DNA of 64,000 nt from Natrialba swarupiae (GTDB taxonomy: Archaea; Halobacteriota; Halobacteria; Halobacteriales; Natrialbaceae), in assembly GCF_008245225.1 (NCBI RefSeq), contig NZ_VTAW01000015.1:34067-98066 (forward strand), read 5' to 3'. Positions within the stretch are counted from its first letter, which is position 1. Every line of letters begins with the position of its first letter. Positions 51,492 to 60,055 of the stretch are shown piece by piece. Below the pieces are notes generated by a model. The model was not told where the DNA came from. It searched no databases and saw only the letters and a program-made list of their open reading frames with translations. The position numbers and the translations under genes were made by a program.

Positions 51492-52604
51492 ATGGTCAAG
51501 ACAACCGAAGCAAAACAGGTCTGTCGTGCCGCATCAACTCTTGTCTACCCAGAACTCGACTTTGACATCAAGTCGTGTGGAAAGTACACGAGAGAGGACT
51601 TTCTCGAAGTCCTCTCTCGGATCGCTTTTGATCAAGAGTTCGCCAATACAGGCGGGAAAACGTACCAGTTAGATCACAAGGAACCAGTTGACATCACGTC
51701 AACGGCTCGCAATTCGCTTGCAAAGTCACTTCTCTACCATCTTCGGAATCTGGAAGCGGACGCCATCGACGAGCAGTTCGATGGCGTCCGCGACGATCTC
51801 TTCGAGATTCTTCGGAAACGTCGGCTGTTACCGAACTGTGTCGATGTCGCGATCGATCTTCACGAATGGCGGTTCTACGGTGCAGCCGACACAGATCACG
51901 TTCTCACCACCTACCCGGATCAAGGAACGACTCGAACGTACTGTTTTGCGACTCTCTGTATTGTGGCACCTGGAACACGATTTACGCTTGCTGTACTTCC
52001 GCTCGAAGAGAACGGCTTTCGCGCCAAGCGCGAAGCCGTTCGAACGCTGCTGGAGACCGCCCAGCAGTACATCTCGCTCAGACACGTCTATCTTGACCGT
52101 GGCTTCTATCAGGTTCACGTTGTCGCGGAACTGGAACAACTCGACGTCGATTACATCATTCGTGCGCGTCCGAGTAAAGGGATGAAAGACCGTCTCAGCG
52201 CCGACGCTGAGACGGTCGTCGATGACTATCTCATGCAACGCAAACGGAAACCGACCGCATCAGTTCCTGTAACAGTCTTTGCTGTCCCACACCGGTCGAA
52301 AGAGGACGAACACGTGTGGTTTGTCACAAACCGAGAGATAGAGCCAGAAGCAGCACGAGCGTACGCGGCAGCATTCCGCCGCCGATGGGGGATTGAAACC
52401 TCATACCGGCAGATCGGTGACTTTCTTCCGAGAACGACGTCGCCGACGTTCTCGGTGCGACTGTTCTACTTTCTGTTTGCGGTTGCACTGTACAATCTCT
52501 GGGTTTTAGCGAATGTTATCGTCACAGATGGTACAATTCCAGGGAAGCCACCGATCTCAACGAAGATCTTCCAGGAATTTGTTCTTCCAACCGACTACGG
52601 ATAG
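51492..52604 (+). CDS. DDE transposase of the IS4/ISH3-like group
   Basis: 370 residues from ATG 51492 (a GTG at 51480 adds four). Probable catalytic acids are the Asp in VAIDLHEWRFYG, the Asp in VYLDRGFYQ, and Glu in RRWGIETSYRQIG (the YREK-like Y/R-x-E region). The end FYFLFAVALYNLWVLANVIV is also typical of haloarchaeal ISH3-type transposases. I cannot fix the inverted repeats. The coding sequence contains five strong hairpins (51589, 51756, 52010, 52188, 52428), which is unusual. Confidence 0.8.
   Translation: MVKTTEAKQVCRAASTLVYPELDFDIKSCGKYTREDFLEVLSRIAFDQEFANTGGKTYQLDHKEPVDITSTARNSLAKSLLYHLRNLEADAIDEQFDGVRDDLFEILRKRRLLPNCVDVAIDLHEWRFYGAADTDHVLTTYPDQGTTRTYCFATLCIVAPGTRFTLAVLPLEENGFRAKREAVRTLLETAQQYISLRHVYLDRGFYQVHVVAELEQLDVDYIIRARPSKGMKDRLSADAETVVDDYLMQRKRKPTASVPVTVFAVPHRSKEDEHVWFVTNREIEPEAARAYAAAFRRRWGIETSYRQIGDFLPRTTSPTFSVRLFYFLFAVALYNLWVLANVIVTDGTIPGKPPISTKIFQEFVLPTDYG
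51589..51619 (+). repeat. Coding hairpin 1 of the transposase gene
   Basis: CGAGAGAGGACTT pairs perfectly (13 bp) with AAGTCCTCTCTCG around a 5-base loop. It encodes part of TREDFLEVLSR. Confidence 0.7.
51756..51791 (+). repeat. Coding hairpin 2 of the transposase gene
   Basis: GCGGACGCCATCG pairs perfectly (13 bp) with CGATGGCGTCCGC around a 10-base loop. It encodes part of EADAIDEQFDGVRD. Confidence 0.7.
52010..52041 (+). repeat. Coding hairpin 3 of the transposase gene
   Basis: GAACGGCTT-T-CGCGC pairs with GCGCGAAGCCGTTC: 14 pairs, one bulged T and a 3-base loop. It encodes part of EENGFRAKREAVR. Confidence 0.7.
52188..52217 (+). repeat. Coding hairpin 4 of the transposase gene
   Basis: GACCGTCTCAGCG pairs perfectly (13 bp) with CGCTGAGACGGTC around a 4-base loop. 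It encodes part of KDRLSADAETVVDD. Confidence 0.7.
52428..52455 (+). repeat. Coding hairpin 5 of the transposase gene
   Basis: CCGAGAACG pairs perfectly (9 bp) with CGTTCTCGG around a 10-base loop. It encodes part of LPRTTSPTFSV. Confidence 0.6.
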
Positions 52605-52648
52605 AACTCCACTCCAGACGACCGAGCTAATCGGTTAGGAAGCACCCA

Positions 52649-52885
52649 ATGAGTGATAACGCTACGGAGCGCCGACGAGCGGCGCTCCTTCGCTCTCTCA
52701 ACCGCACCTCCACTCACTGGATCAATTACTCCGTCACCGAAAGTGACGAAGCAATCTGTTTCAGTTTGTTCTACATTTTGGTTCGGCAACGACTGTTTAC
52801 GCCGGGCGAGGATGTCATCGAAACGCCGTCTCCCAGTGTACCCGAGGGACATAGCTCGTTAAAACAGCGCCGCCGACAACTCTGA
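52649..52885 (+). CDS. Small uncharacterised protein
   Basis: 78 residues from ATG 52649. No family is recognised; the middle (EAICFSLFYILVRQRLF) is hydrophobic and the ends are polar. A hairpin GAGCGCC/GGCGCTC lies in the first codons (52667-52687). It may be a real small gene, or a passenger or fragment left beside the transposase. Confidence 0.3.
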   Translation: MSDNATERRRAALLRSLNRTSTHWINYSVTESDEAICFSLFYILVRQRLFTPGEDVIETPSPSVPEGHSSLKQRRRQL

Positions 52886-52887
52886 CG

Positions 52888-53043
52888 TCATTGATCTCGG
52901 CCGCTCGCCTGCTCGTGATCGTCAGCGACGATAATATCGTCTGACTCCTCGTCTGTATCGTCGTCTCCGCTCTCGAGGTTCTGAATAGCTTTTTCGATGT
53001 CTTCTTGCGTGGCTTCGTCCATCCCAACCCCCTGAAACGCCAT
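52888..53043 (-). CDS. Small acidic protein
   Basis: 51 residues from ATG 53043 (MAFQGVGMDEATQEDIEKAI); ATG 53022 is an alternative. The second half is very acidic (SGDDDTDEESDD), as in many haloarchaeal small proteins of unknown role. No family recognised. The gene ends 2 bases from the small plus-strand gene before it. Confidence 0.4.
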   Translation of the reverse strand: MAFQGVGMDEATQEDIEKAIQNLESGDDDTDEESDDIIVADDHEQASGRDQ

Positions 53044-53353
53044 TTCACACTTGACGACGGTAAAACGCGACCACTGTATTCTCACTCTGAAAACGGCTCT
53101 CTCCCGCGGTTCGTAACGAACGCGACGTAGGGGATCTCGGCCGCGCTTGACGCAACTAACCGTCCTCAAACGGCTGGTGTTCGGCGTGGCGCCCGACAGT
53201 CTTGGGAGGACTGATACGGTTTACTGTAGATCATTTCCGGTGAGACCGCGACCCGGACGGCGGTCTCACCGGTAAATCGCTACAGTAATCCGTATGAATG
53301 GAGGGCGATTCCATAAGAGGAGCTTTTAGCGTGAATTGCGTCAACGGGAGCGT
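53044..53353. other. Intergenic region with a palindromic element
   Basis: 310 bases between the small acidic gene and the exported protein gene; its only recognised content is the palindromic repeat at 53212-53297. Confidence 0.5.
53212..53297. repeat. 86 bp palindromic element (MITE-like, subtype 1, best copy)
   Basis: Terminal repeats TGATACGGTTTACTGT and ACAGTAATCCGTATGA. The interior is a second strong palindrome, CCGGTGAGACCGC and GGCGGTCTCACCGG. The whole element could fold into one long hairpin. It is too short to code for a protein, so it must be moved by another enzyme, or be a structured non-coding repeat. Confidence 0.7.
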
Positions 53354-54268
53354 TCAGTCCGTATTTTCTTCGTCGTCTGTGATTTCGATGTAGAACTCGC
53401 CGTTGCCGCCGAAGTCGTCGTCCCTCTCGATGACGTCAAAGTCCACTGACTCAACCTCTTCAGCCGTCATTTGCGTCTCGTCGCCTTCGTCACTGTGCTC
53501 ACCGTCGTCATCTCCGTTTTTGATTTCGATTGCGAACGCTTCCTCGTCGGAGTCGGCTGCGTTGTCATCGTCTATCTCGAATTCCATCTCGACGTGATGG
53601 CTGCGAACGGTCTCCTCTTCAAGAGCCACGGTGGCGAAGATTGTGGTGCCGTTCTCGCCGGCGGTCAGTTCAGCCCCGACTTCGTCGCCGTCGCGGTCGG
53701 TGACTGCTACCTCGACGGATTCGGGTTCGTCAAGTTGCGTCTGGACGTTGTAGGCGATGTCATCGTCGTCGAGTAGCGTCTCCGTGAGCTGCTCGGCTTC
53801 CTCGTCGGTCAGCAGGCCGTCGTCCTCGACGGTCGTGGTCACGTCACCAAGCGGCGCGACCGTATCGTCGATGACAAGCGCGCGTTCACCGAGGTCGATA
53901 GACAGCGACGCACGCGGGAGGCGGTCGTCGTCGGACGGCGCGAGGCGGACATCGTATTCGTCTTCGATGGCGACGAACTTGCCGTCGTCGAGTGCCTGTG
54001 CTTGATAGACGTCTGCCTGGAGGGCGTCGACGCCGTCGAAGTGTTCCTGGAGGGCTTCGATATCACGGACGAGTTCGAGGAGATCGTCGGTCTCCTCGTC
54101 GTCGAGCGCGTCGTCGTGGTCGACGACCTCGATGTCGGCGTTCGAAAGCGATGCGTCAGCGGGAACGGACGTGTTCGCGCTCCCGGCGGCTGCGAGCCCC
54201 ACCGTTGCGAGGGTCACGAGCGCCGTAAGGGCGAGCACGTAGACGGTGTATCGATAGTCTCGGTGCAT
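53354..54268 (-). CDS. Exported acidic protein with signal peptide
   Basis: 304 residues from ATG 54268. A short basic start is followed by a hydrophobic segment (YTVYVLALTALVTLATVGLA) and a likely signal-peptidase site near AAAGSANTS. The rest is extremely rich in Asp and Glu, with regular beta-like stretches (ATVALEEETVRSHHVEMEFE). I recognise no family. Divergent from the gene at 54479 with a 210-base spacer, so perhaps co-regulated with it. Confidence 0.7.
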   Translation of the reverse strand: MHRDYRYTVYVLALTALVTLATVGLAAAGSANTSVPADASLSNADIEVVDHDDALDDEETDDLLELVRDIEALQEHFDGVDALQADVYQAQALDDGKFVAIEDEYDVRLAPSDDDRLPRASLSIDLGERALVIDDTVAPLGDVTTTVEDDGLLTDEEAEQLTETLLDDDDIAYNVQTQLDEPESVEVAVTDRDGDEVGAELTAGENGTTIFATVALEEETVRSHHVEMEFEIDDDNAADSDEEAFAIEIKNGDDDGEHSDEGDETQMTAEEVESVDFDVIERDDDFGGNGEFYIEITDDEENTD

Positions 54269-54478
54269 GGTAGAGTAGTTCAGGGCAGCAGTCCACCCGT
54301 CGCCTCGCGTCGACGACTGGGCAAACCGCCGCATCCGGACCTTGGCAGAAACACCTCTTTAATTCCCGTTGGAAAGTGGTGTGAAACGCGTTCGAAACGC
54401 GTTTTGCTGACGTTTCAGGCGTTTCATCCCGCCTCGAACCGGTGTTTTCATATCGGCGCTGGAGACCATATCAACACG

Positions 54479-55117
54479 ATGGTGCCGGCTTCCCTCCCCC
54501 GGCTCGCGCTCGTGGCTTCGCTTGTCGTCCTTGGCGTCAGCCTCGCCGGGTTTGCCACTGTCGCCGGTCTCGCGGATGATCTCTCGACAGCGACGGCTGG
54601 TGAAGTCACCGTCGAGGACGGGGCTGTTGCGTTCGTTGACGCCGACGGCCACCGGACGCCAATAGCCGATGTCGGCGATGCAGAACAGCTTGCCGTCGCC
54701 GATAAGGGCGGTCTACTGGCGGTTACGACCCAACCGAACGAGACTGAAGCGTTGACTGAATCCCAACGCGAGACCGCCGCCCGGGTCGCCGTCTCGAATC
54801 CGGCCCTCGCGGAGATGCTTCGAACAGCCGACGGAGTGACCGTCGACGTCGTGCCGTTGCGGACCGACGACCCCGTCGACAGCCAGCTTCGCCGTCCGAA
54901 TCCCTCAGCCGACAGCGCTGCCAGTACGACCCCTGAGTTCCGTCCGGCTGCGGTCGCTGACAGCTCAATCACGCTGGAGCGGGTCGGGCCGCAGTTCCAC
55001 GAGCACCGTGCGCTCGTCATCGTCGAACCCGTTGATGCCGATGCCGAATATCGTGTCGTCGTCGACCTTGATGCGGAGGTCGTCGACCGAATCTTCCAGC
55101 TCGAAGTCCTCAGCTAA
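54479..55117 (+). CDS. Exported or membrane-anchored protein, partner of the wHTH membrane protein
   Basis: 212 residues from ATG 54479. The N-terminus is a signal/anchor segment (LPRLALVASLVVLGVSLAGF) and the remainder is extracytoplasmic, ending in an immunoglobulin-like or beta-rich stretch (HRALVIVEPVDADAEYRVVV). The next gene starts 1 base after its stop and encodes a membrane-anchored DNA-binding protein, so the pair may form a cell-surface sensor linked to transcription (inference). Confidence 0.75.
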   Translation: MVPASLPRLALVASLVVLGVSLAGFATVAGLADDLSTATAGEVTVEDGAVAFVDADGHRTPIADVGDAEQLAVADKGGLLAVTTQPNETEALTESQRETAARVAVSNPALAEMLRTADGVTVDVVPLRTDDPVDSQLRRPNPSADSAASTTPEFRPAAVADSSITLERVGPQFHEHRALVIVEPVDADAEYRVVVDLDAEVVDRIFQLEVLS

Positions 55118-55118
55118 C

Positions 55119-55649
55119 ATGTTCCTAAACGCCCTCCGAGACGGCAGACTGATCGCTGCCGTTGTGCTTGTCGCTTCCACGTTCGCCCTCGGGGTACAGC
55201 TGTTGAATCCGCCCGAACTCGTCGTCGCAGCCGGCGGCGATGACACCGCCGTCGAGACGGTCGGCTACTACTTCGCCTATCGGGACGTCGCCGTCGTCGC
55301 CGTCTCCGCGGCTGTGCTCAGTGCGTCGGCGACGTTTCTCGCGCTCGATGCCCGCCGTTCTGACGGCGCGACACACAGCGGTCCCGAAGCTGGCGACGAC
55401 GGGGCCGACGCCGTCGACAAAGAGCGTCGACGGGAGAGTTGGGAGGAGACAGCAGCGGGGCTGGCTGACACCGAGCGGGTCGTGTATGAGACGGCACTGG
55501 AGGCTGGGGGCGAGATTCCCCAGCGCGATATCGTCGAGCGAACCGACCTCTCGAAGGCGACGGTGAGCCGAACGCTTAGCAGCCTCGAGTCCCGCGGGCT
55601 GCTCGACCGCGAGCGGCGCGGGATGGGCAACGTCGTCGTGCTCCAGTAG
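55119..55649 (+). CDS. Membrane-anchored winged-helix regulator (DUF7343-like)
   Basis: 176 residues from ATG 55119. Two membrane segments (about 11-29 and 53-73) precede a charged linker and a C-terminal winged helix (IPQRDIVERTDLSKATVSRT, then LESRGLLDRERRGMGNVVVL). This plan is frequent in haloarchaea. It would hold a DNA-binding domain at the membrane, able to respond to the exported partner encoded just before it. Target genes unknown; the divergent acidic protein gene is a candidate. Confidence 0.8.
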   Translation: MFLNALRDGRLIAAVVLVASTFALGVQLLNPPELVVAAGGDDTAVETVGYYFAYRDVAVVAVSAAVLSASATFLALDARRSDGATHSGPEAGDDGADAVDKERRRESWEETAAGLADTERVVYETALEAGGEIPQRDIVERTDLSKATVSRTLSSLESRGLLDRERRGMGNVVVLQ

Positions 55650-55700
55650 TACGACTTCTGTCTGGACGACGGCGGCGTTCAAATATGAGTACGTATCGCG

Positions 55701-57113
55701 TTAGCGCAATTTTCCGGAGAGTACCTTCGCGGCGACGAGAACGGGATCCCACGTGGTGTTGAACGGCGGCGCGTACGCGAGATCGTAGTTCTCGAGGTCG
55801 GAGACGGTCGCTGCTTCCGTGAGCGCGCCGACGATCGCGTGGCTGCGGTGGACGGCCCCCTCACCATACTCGCTGACGAGGCTCGCCCCGAGGACGCGTC
55901 CCGTCTCACGATCTGCGATCAGCGTGATCGTAACCGTCCCGCCTTCCGGATAGTAGCCGGCGCGGGATTTCGCCGTGACAGTTTCGCTCACCGGATCGAA
56001 GCCGGCCGCTCGAGCCTCCTCGTGGTCGAGCATCCCGGTCCGTGCTGCCTCGATGTCGAACGCTTTGACGGCCGCCGTGCCAGCTATCTTCCCCCCTTCG
56101 GTCGGTCGTCCGGTGACGGTCTGGCCGATCGCCCGACCGTGACGGTTGGCGGTCAGCGCGAGCGGGACGTACGCCGGTTCGCCCGTGACGACGTGGGTCG
56201 ATTCGGCGCAGTCGCCCGCCGCATACACGTCGGGAACGCTCGTCTCCCGATACGAATCCGTCTCGATTGCACCGGTCTCACCGAGTTCGATGCCAGCGTC
56301 CTCGGCGAGCGCCGTTCGTGGTCGAACGCCGGTTCCGAGCAGGACCATCTCGACGTCGATCTGCTCGTCGTCGGTGACGACGGCTTCGACGCGTTCGTCA
56401 CCCGAAAGCGTCTGCACGTCGGCTCCGAGGTGTACCACGACGTCCTGCTCTCGAAGATGGTCCGCAACTGCGTCACTCGTCGCATCGCTGAACCCCTTCA
56501 AGACACGATCGCCGCGCTGGAAGAGATTGACTTCGAATCCGTTCGCGGCCAGTGCTTCGGCCATCTCGACACCGATGTAGCCGCCGCCGACGATGCCGAC
56601 GGGACCGGCGCAGTCCTCGAGGTATCGGCACGCGGGGCCCCTGTCGGGCTGCTGGAGCGTGCCCCCGTCTCGTGCTCTCGCGACGTACTCGCGGAGTTCC
56701 TTCCCGTCGCTCATCGATCCGAGTGTGTGGACTCCCTCCAGCGCTGTTCCGTCGATCGGCGGCACCACCGATTCCGATCCCGTCGCAATCAGCAACTGGT
56801 CGTACGACTGGACCGTCTTGCTACCATCGTGTTCAGCCGTGACCGTGTTCTCGTCGGGATCGATCGCGACGATCTCGTGGCCCGTCCGCAGATCGATGTC
56901 CCGTTCCTCGCGGAACTCTTCCGGCGTCACCGAGACGAGGTCCTCGAGCGACTGAATTTCGCCTTTGATGTAGTACGGAAGCCCGCAGGCGCCGTAGGAT
57001 ACCCACTGTCCCTTCTCGAAGACGACCACCTCGAGATCGGAGTCCTCGCGTTTCGCTTTACTCGCAGCGGACATGCCGGCGGCGTCTCCACCGACGACGA
57101 CGAACGTAGTCAC
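55701..57113 (-). CDS. CoA-disulfide reductase/NADH oxidase-type flavoenzyme
   Basis: 470 residues. N-terminal FAD fold (VVGGDAAGMSAASKAKR), the conserved redox cysteine C43 in YGACGLPYYI, the second nucleotide fold (VGIVGGGYIGVEMAEALA), and the C-terminal dimer domain. The single active cysteine and the length fit CoA-disulfide reductase and related NAD(P)H oxidases, which keep CoA reduced and manage oxygen. It stands alone. Confidence 0.9.
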   Translation of the reverse strand: MTTFVVVGGDAAGMSAASKAKREDSDLEVVVFEKGQWVSYGACGLPYYIKGEIQSLEDLVSVTPEEFREERDIDLRTGHEIVAIDPDENTVTAEHDGSKTVQSYDQLLIATGSESVVPPIDGTALEGVHTLGSMSDGKELREYVARARDGGTLQQPDRGPACRYLEDCAGPVGIVGGGYIGVEMAEALAANGFEVNLFQRGDRVLKGFSDATSDAVADHLREQDVVVHLGADVQTLSGDERVEAVVTDDEQIDVEMVLLGTGVRPRTALAEDAGIELGETGAIETDSYRETSVPDVYAAGDCAESTHVVTGEPAYVPLALTANRHGRAIGQTVTGRPTEGGKIAGTAAVKAFDIEAARTGMLDHEEARAAGFDPVSETVTAKSRAGYYPEGGTVTITLIADRETGRVLGASLVSEYGEGAVHRSHAIVGALTEAATVSDLENYDLAYAPPFNTTWDPVLVAAKVLSGKLR

Positions 57114-57405
57114 AGGTCAAAATCGTCGTCTGCCGTAATAAATCCGAGTCGGCTGTGTGTCATCGATAGTAGCCACTGCAGGTCTTGCACACCCGATCGC
57201 CAGACGGATCGGCGATTGGTGTGGACATCGTTTCAGTTGTTACTATAGGATTGCCCGTCGAAACCCCGCGACCGCCCTGGTGCCAACTCATACTGGTGGA
57301 CAAACCGAGTCACAGCCGGACACAAAGAGTTGTTCTTCGACTCAAAATTACTTTCGGGTTGCTCCAGAGCAAACCGTCAAGGCGGTCGAGAGAATACCTT
57401 TTGCT

Positions 57406-57741
57406 ATGAGCGAGAATGACCGGGACAACCGTGGACACTTCCAGACTGAACATAGTGACCGGGAGTATCTTGCAGCTGTTGCTAACCGGGAGCCAGCTGG
57501 GACGTCGGAGATTGCAGAGGAGGTTGGTGTAACACGGCAGAATGCCGACCAGCGACTACGCAGGCTCGAGGATCAAGGGAAAGTTAGTTGCAAGAAAGTC
57601 GGGACGTCGCTCGTCTGGAGCCTCGAGGAGGAAACACACGTTGTCCAGCATGTTGATCCGGATGATTCCTTCTGGGAAGCAGAAACCTACCCTGGTGAAG
57701 AGATGAGTGCTGAGGATATCGACGACGTCCTCTACAGCTAG
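57406..57741 (+). CDS. Winged-helix protein, likely antitoxin partner of the next PIN gene
   Basis: 111 residues from ATG 57406. A winged helix (AGTSEIAEEVGVTRQNADQRL) is followed by an acidic C-terminal arm (PDDSFWEAETYPGEEM) ending 9 bases before a PIN-domain gene. This order and size match HTH-type antitoxins of PIN toxins. Sequence here is less GC-rich than neighbouring metabolic genes, in line with an accessory module. Confidence 0.8.
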   Translation: MSENDRDNRGHFQTEHSDREYLAAVANREPAGTSEIAEEVGVTRQNADQRLRRLEDQGKVSCKKVGTSLVWSLEEETHVVQHVDPDDSFWEAETYPGEEMSAEDIDDVLYS

Positions 57742-57750
57742 AGGTTTCGA

Positions 57751-58191
57751 ATGGCACCTGCACCCGAGCCGTTATTTATCGATACTGCCGCATTCTTCGC
57801 CCGGTTTAACGAACGGGCTACGGAGCATGAACGAGCGACTGCCGTTTTCGATGGGATTCGGTCGGGAACCCTCCGGTTTGACCCCTTGTTTACGAGTCAG
57901 TACGTGCTTTCGGAACTTGCGACACTCATACTCCGGAAAGTTAGTCACCGAGCAGCGGTGAATGCACTTGAAACCATTCGAACTGCCCGTTCTTTCAACG
58001 TTCTACCGGTAGGTGGGAGTGCGTTTGACAGGAGTTGTGAACAATTTGCTAAGTACGATGATCAGCAGATCTCATTTGTCGACCACTCGAGTGCAGTACT
58101 CGCTGTTGATCGCGGTATAGATCACGTTTTCACGTTTGGCCGTAGTGATTTCCGAACGCTCGGTTTCACCGTTGTCCCGGACGATATCTGA
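57751..58191 (+). CDS. PIN-domain ribonuclease (VapC-like toxin)
   Basis: 146 residues. PIN acids appear as D11 in LFIDTAAFFARF, Glu in YVLSELATLIL, Asp in SFVDHSSAVLA and the final VFTFGRSDF stretch. Would cleave RNA; probably held inactive by the upstream HTH protein. Confidence 0.88.
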   Translation: MAPAPEPLFIDTAAFFARFNERATEHERATAVFDGIRSGTLRFDPLFTSQYVLSELATLILRKVSHRAAVNALETIRTARSFNVLPVGGSAFDRSCEQFAKYDDQQISFVDHSSAVLAVDRGIDHVFTFGRSDFRTLGFTVVPDDI

Positions 58192-58455
58192 CGATCCTGG
58201 TCCAGTTTTTAACCAACACAGACTCCGCTGGCGCGGTGTCCTTGTCCTCTTCGACTTTCAGTCGCAACTCTCCCTGTCAACAATCTCCGTCGCAAGAGCG
58301 TCGACTAAAATACCTGTTGCCGCTTCCGATTTCAACGAGGGTATCCCCTGTCGAGAGACCACGCTGGCGGAGTGTCTCACCGGGAGTTGGCCACAGTTTC
58401 CACCACCAGTCCCAGTCCGGTTACCTCGTGTTCTGAAAGCGTTCCATATGACGTC

Positions 58456-58872
58456 TCATTTGGAGCTGTCGTCGAGCCAGGTATCGTGAAGGTCGAGCCA
58501 GACAACGCCGCCTGGAGCCGACGGATCGTCTCGGAAGAGCGCCGTACTGATTCGGCCGGTCGTTCCGTCAGTCGTCTCCTGGAACTCCTCGTATCGCACC
58601 ACCGCGAAGTCGTCCATCTGTTCGACGACCTCGACGTTTCGAATATCGATCGAAAACGTCCCTTCGTCGTCTCGGCCGTAATCCTCGTGGATTCCGGACA
58701 CGACGGCTGCCCGGTCGCGGCGATTACCGTCAGGAGTCACCAGTTCGAAATCGGGTGCGAGTGTTCTTTCGAGTCTGGTGAACGCATCACGGTCCAGCGC
58801 TCCGCTGTACCAGTCGACGAAAAACTCGTGTAGCGCCTCGATTTCGGCGCGATAGGTCGAATGGGATGGCAC
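58456..58872 (-). CDS. SnoaL/NTF2-like protein
   Basis: 138 residues. The start (EIEALHEFFVDWYSGALDR) and the rest fit the cone-shaped SnoaL/DUF4440 fold, used by small enzymes and ligand-binding proteins. No catalytic residue can be assigned. Stands alone. Confidence 0.75.
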   Translation of the reverse strand: MPSHSTYRAEIEALHEFFVDWYSGALDRDAFTRLERTLAPDFELVTPDGNRRDRAAVVSGIHEDYGRDDEGTFSIDIRNVEVVEQMDDFAVVRYEEFQETTDGTTGRISTALFRDDPSAPGGVVWLDLHDTWLDDSSK

Positions 58873-59194
58873 AGCAGTATTTTGGCTGGCAGTGGTATAG
58901 ACGTGTTCTTCGACTACTGTACATCGCCGACGGCGTTATCGGCGACGTCGGAATGGAGGTTAGGGGTGCACCGGGCGACGAGGTCGTCGAAGAGCTCGAC
59001 TAGTACGGATACTGGGTCCGCAGCGGAGCTGATACGGAACGGACGGCGTCGGGTCCTCGAGATATCGCCCCTGTCGATGCGACCTACGAAGCGGCTGAGT
59101 CCGTGGGGCCGTCGAAATTCCGAAGATCGAGTGACCTCGGGACGTCGACCGACGGCCGTCACTGGACTGAATTACAACGCAATCGATCACCAGG

Positions 59195-59671
59195 TCATCG
59201 CGCGAGCAACGCGTACAGCAGTCCCAGAATGACGCCGTAGACGGCGTGTCCCATCAGGCTCTGACCGTTCCAGTCGGGTACGGGCGGGGCCATCTCCGTC
59301 ATCGCACCGACCCACGCCGGCATGACGAACGACGCCAGGACGACCCAGAGCACGACTCCGTAGGCTAGCCCCGCAACGGCGATGGTGAGGTTGCTACCGA
59401 GTCGGTCCCCAACTCTCGTCGTCTGTAACACGAGAGCGAAGACGACGCCGAGAACGACCGAGTGGAACATGTGGATCGCCCACCCGACGGCGAGCGACGG
59501 ACCGAGGCCGTACATCCCCGGGATCGCCATCTCCACGATCATCTCCATCTGCATCGTCATCATCACGCCGAATATGAGACCGCCGGCTAAGCCACCGGTG
59601 AGGCCGGCTTGCCACGGTTCCAGTCCCGTCTGTGTTCGCGTGTCCGTCGGTGTGGCTGTTTCAGATGCCAT
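59195..59671 (-). CDS. Multi-pass membrane protein
   Basis: 158 residues with four hydrophobic segments (for example TGGLAGGLIFGVMMTMQMEM and MFHSVVLGVVFALVL). Histidines and methionines in the segments (MMTMQMEM, WAIHMFH) hint at metal or heme contact, but this is a guess. No family name is recognised with certainty. Confidence 0.75.
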   Translation of the reverse strand: MASETATPTDTRTQTGLEPWQAGLTGGLAGGLIFGVMMTMQMEMIVEMAIPGMYGLGPSLAVGWAIHMFHSVVLGVVFALVLQTTRVGDRLGSNLTIAVAGLAYGVVLWVVLASFVMPAWVGAMTEMAPPVPDWNGQSLMGHAVYGVILGLLYALLAR

Positions 59672-60055
59672 ACGATATCATGGGGCACTGTTGGAGGTAA
59701 CGGTATCTCGGTTTGGTATACGGCTTGCACAACCACCTGGGACGTATGACTAACGACTGAAACGATTCACACACCGCTCGCAGCCATCGCCCGGAGACCG
59801 CTCAACCAGATCGGTCTCCAGGTGGACTATCACGATTGGGTGTGCAATGACGTAGAGGCTGCCAATATTCGAACAGCTTCGAGAGCCAATCCGTTACTCG
59901 GTTCAGTCGGAGTCCCCGAATTGTCGAATCTCTTTCGTCTGGCTGTATCCGTGAAATCGAAGGGACGGCCGCGAGTCAGACGGACTCCACTCGAGCTATC
60001 GAAGGGATTGTCGAACGCCGAACCCCTGGCCCGGTTCCAGTCACGAGTACTGATC
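59672..60055. other. Intergenic region without recognised features
   Basis: 384 bases. No open frame with haloarchaeal composition and no strong repeat. It contains the promoter of the membrane protein at 59671. Confidence 0.4.

Noticed and set aside
54002..55117. A longer frame (371 codons) extending the exported protein gene upstream
   Set aside because: The part before 54479 overlaps the divergent exported-protein gene and its promoter, has shadow-frame composition, and hides the clear signal peptide that begins at ATG 54479.
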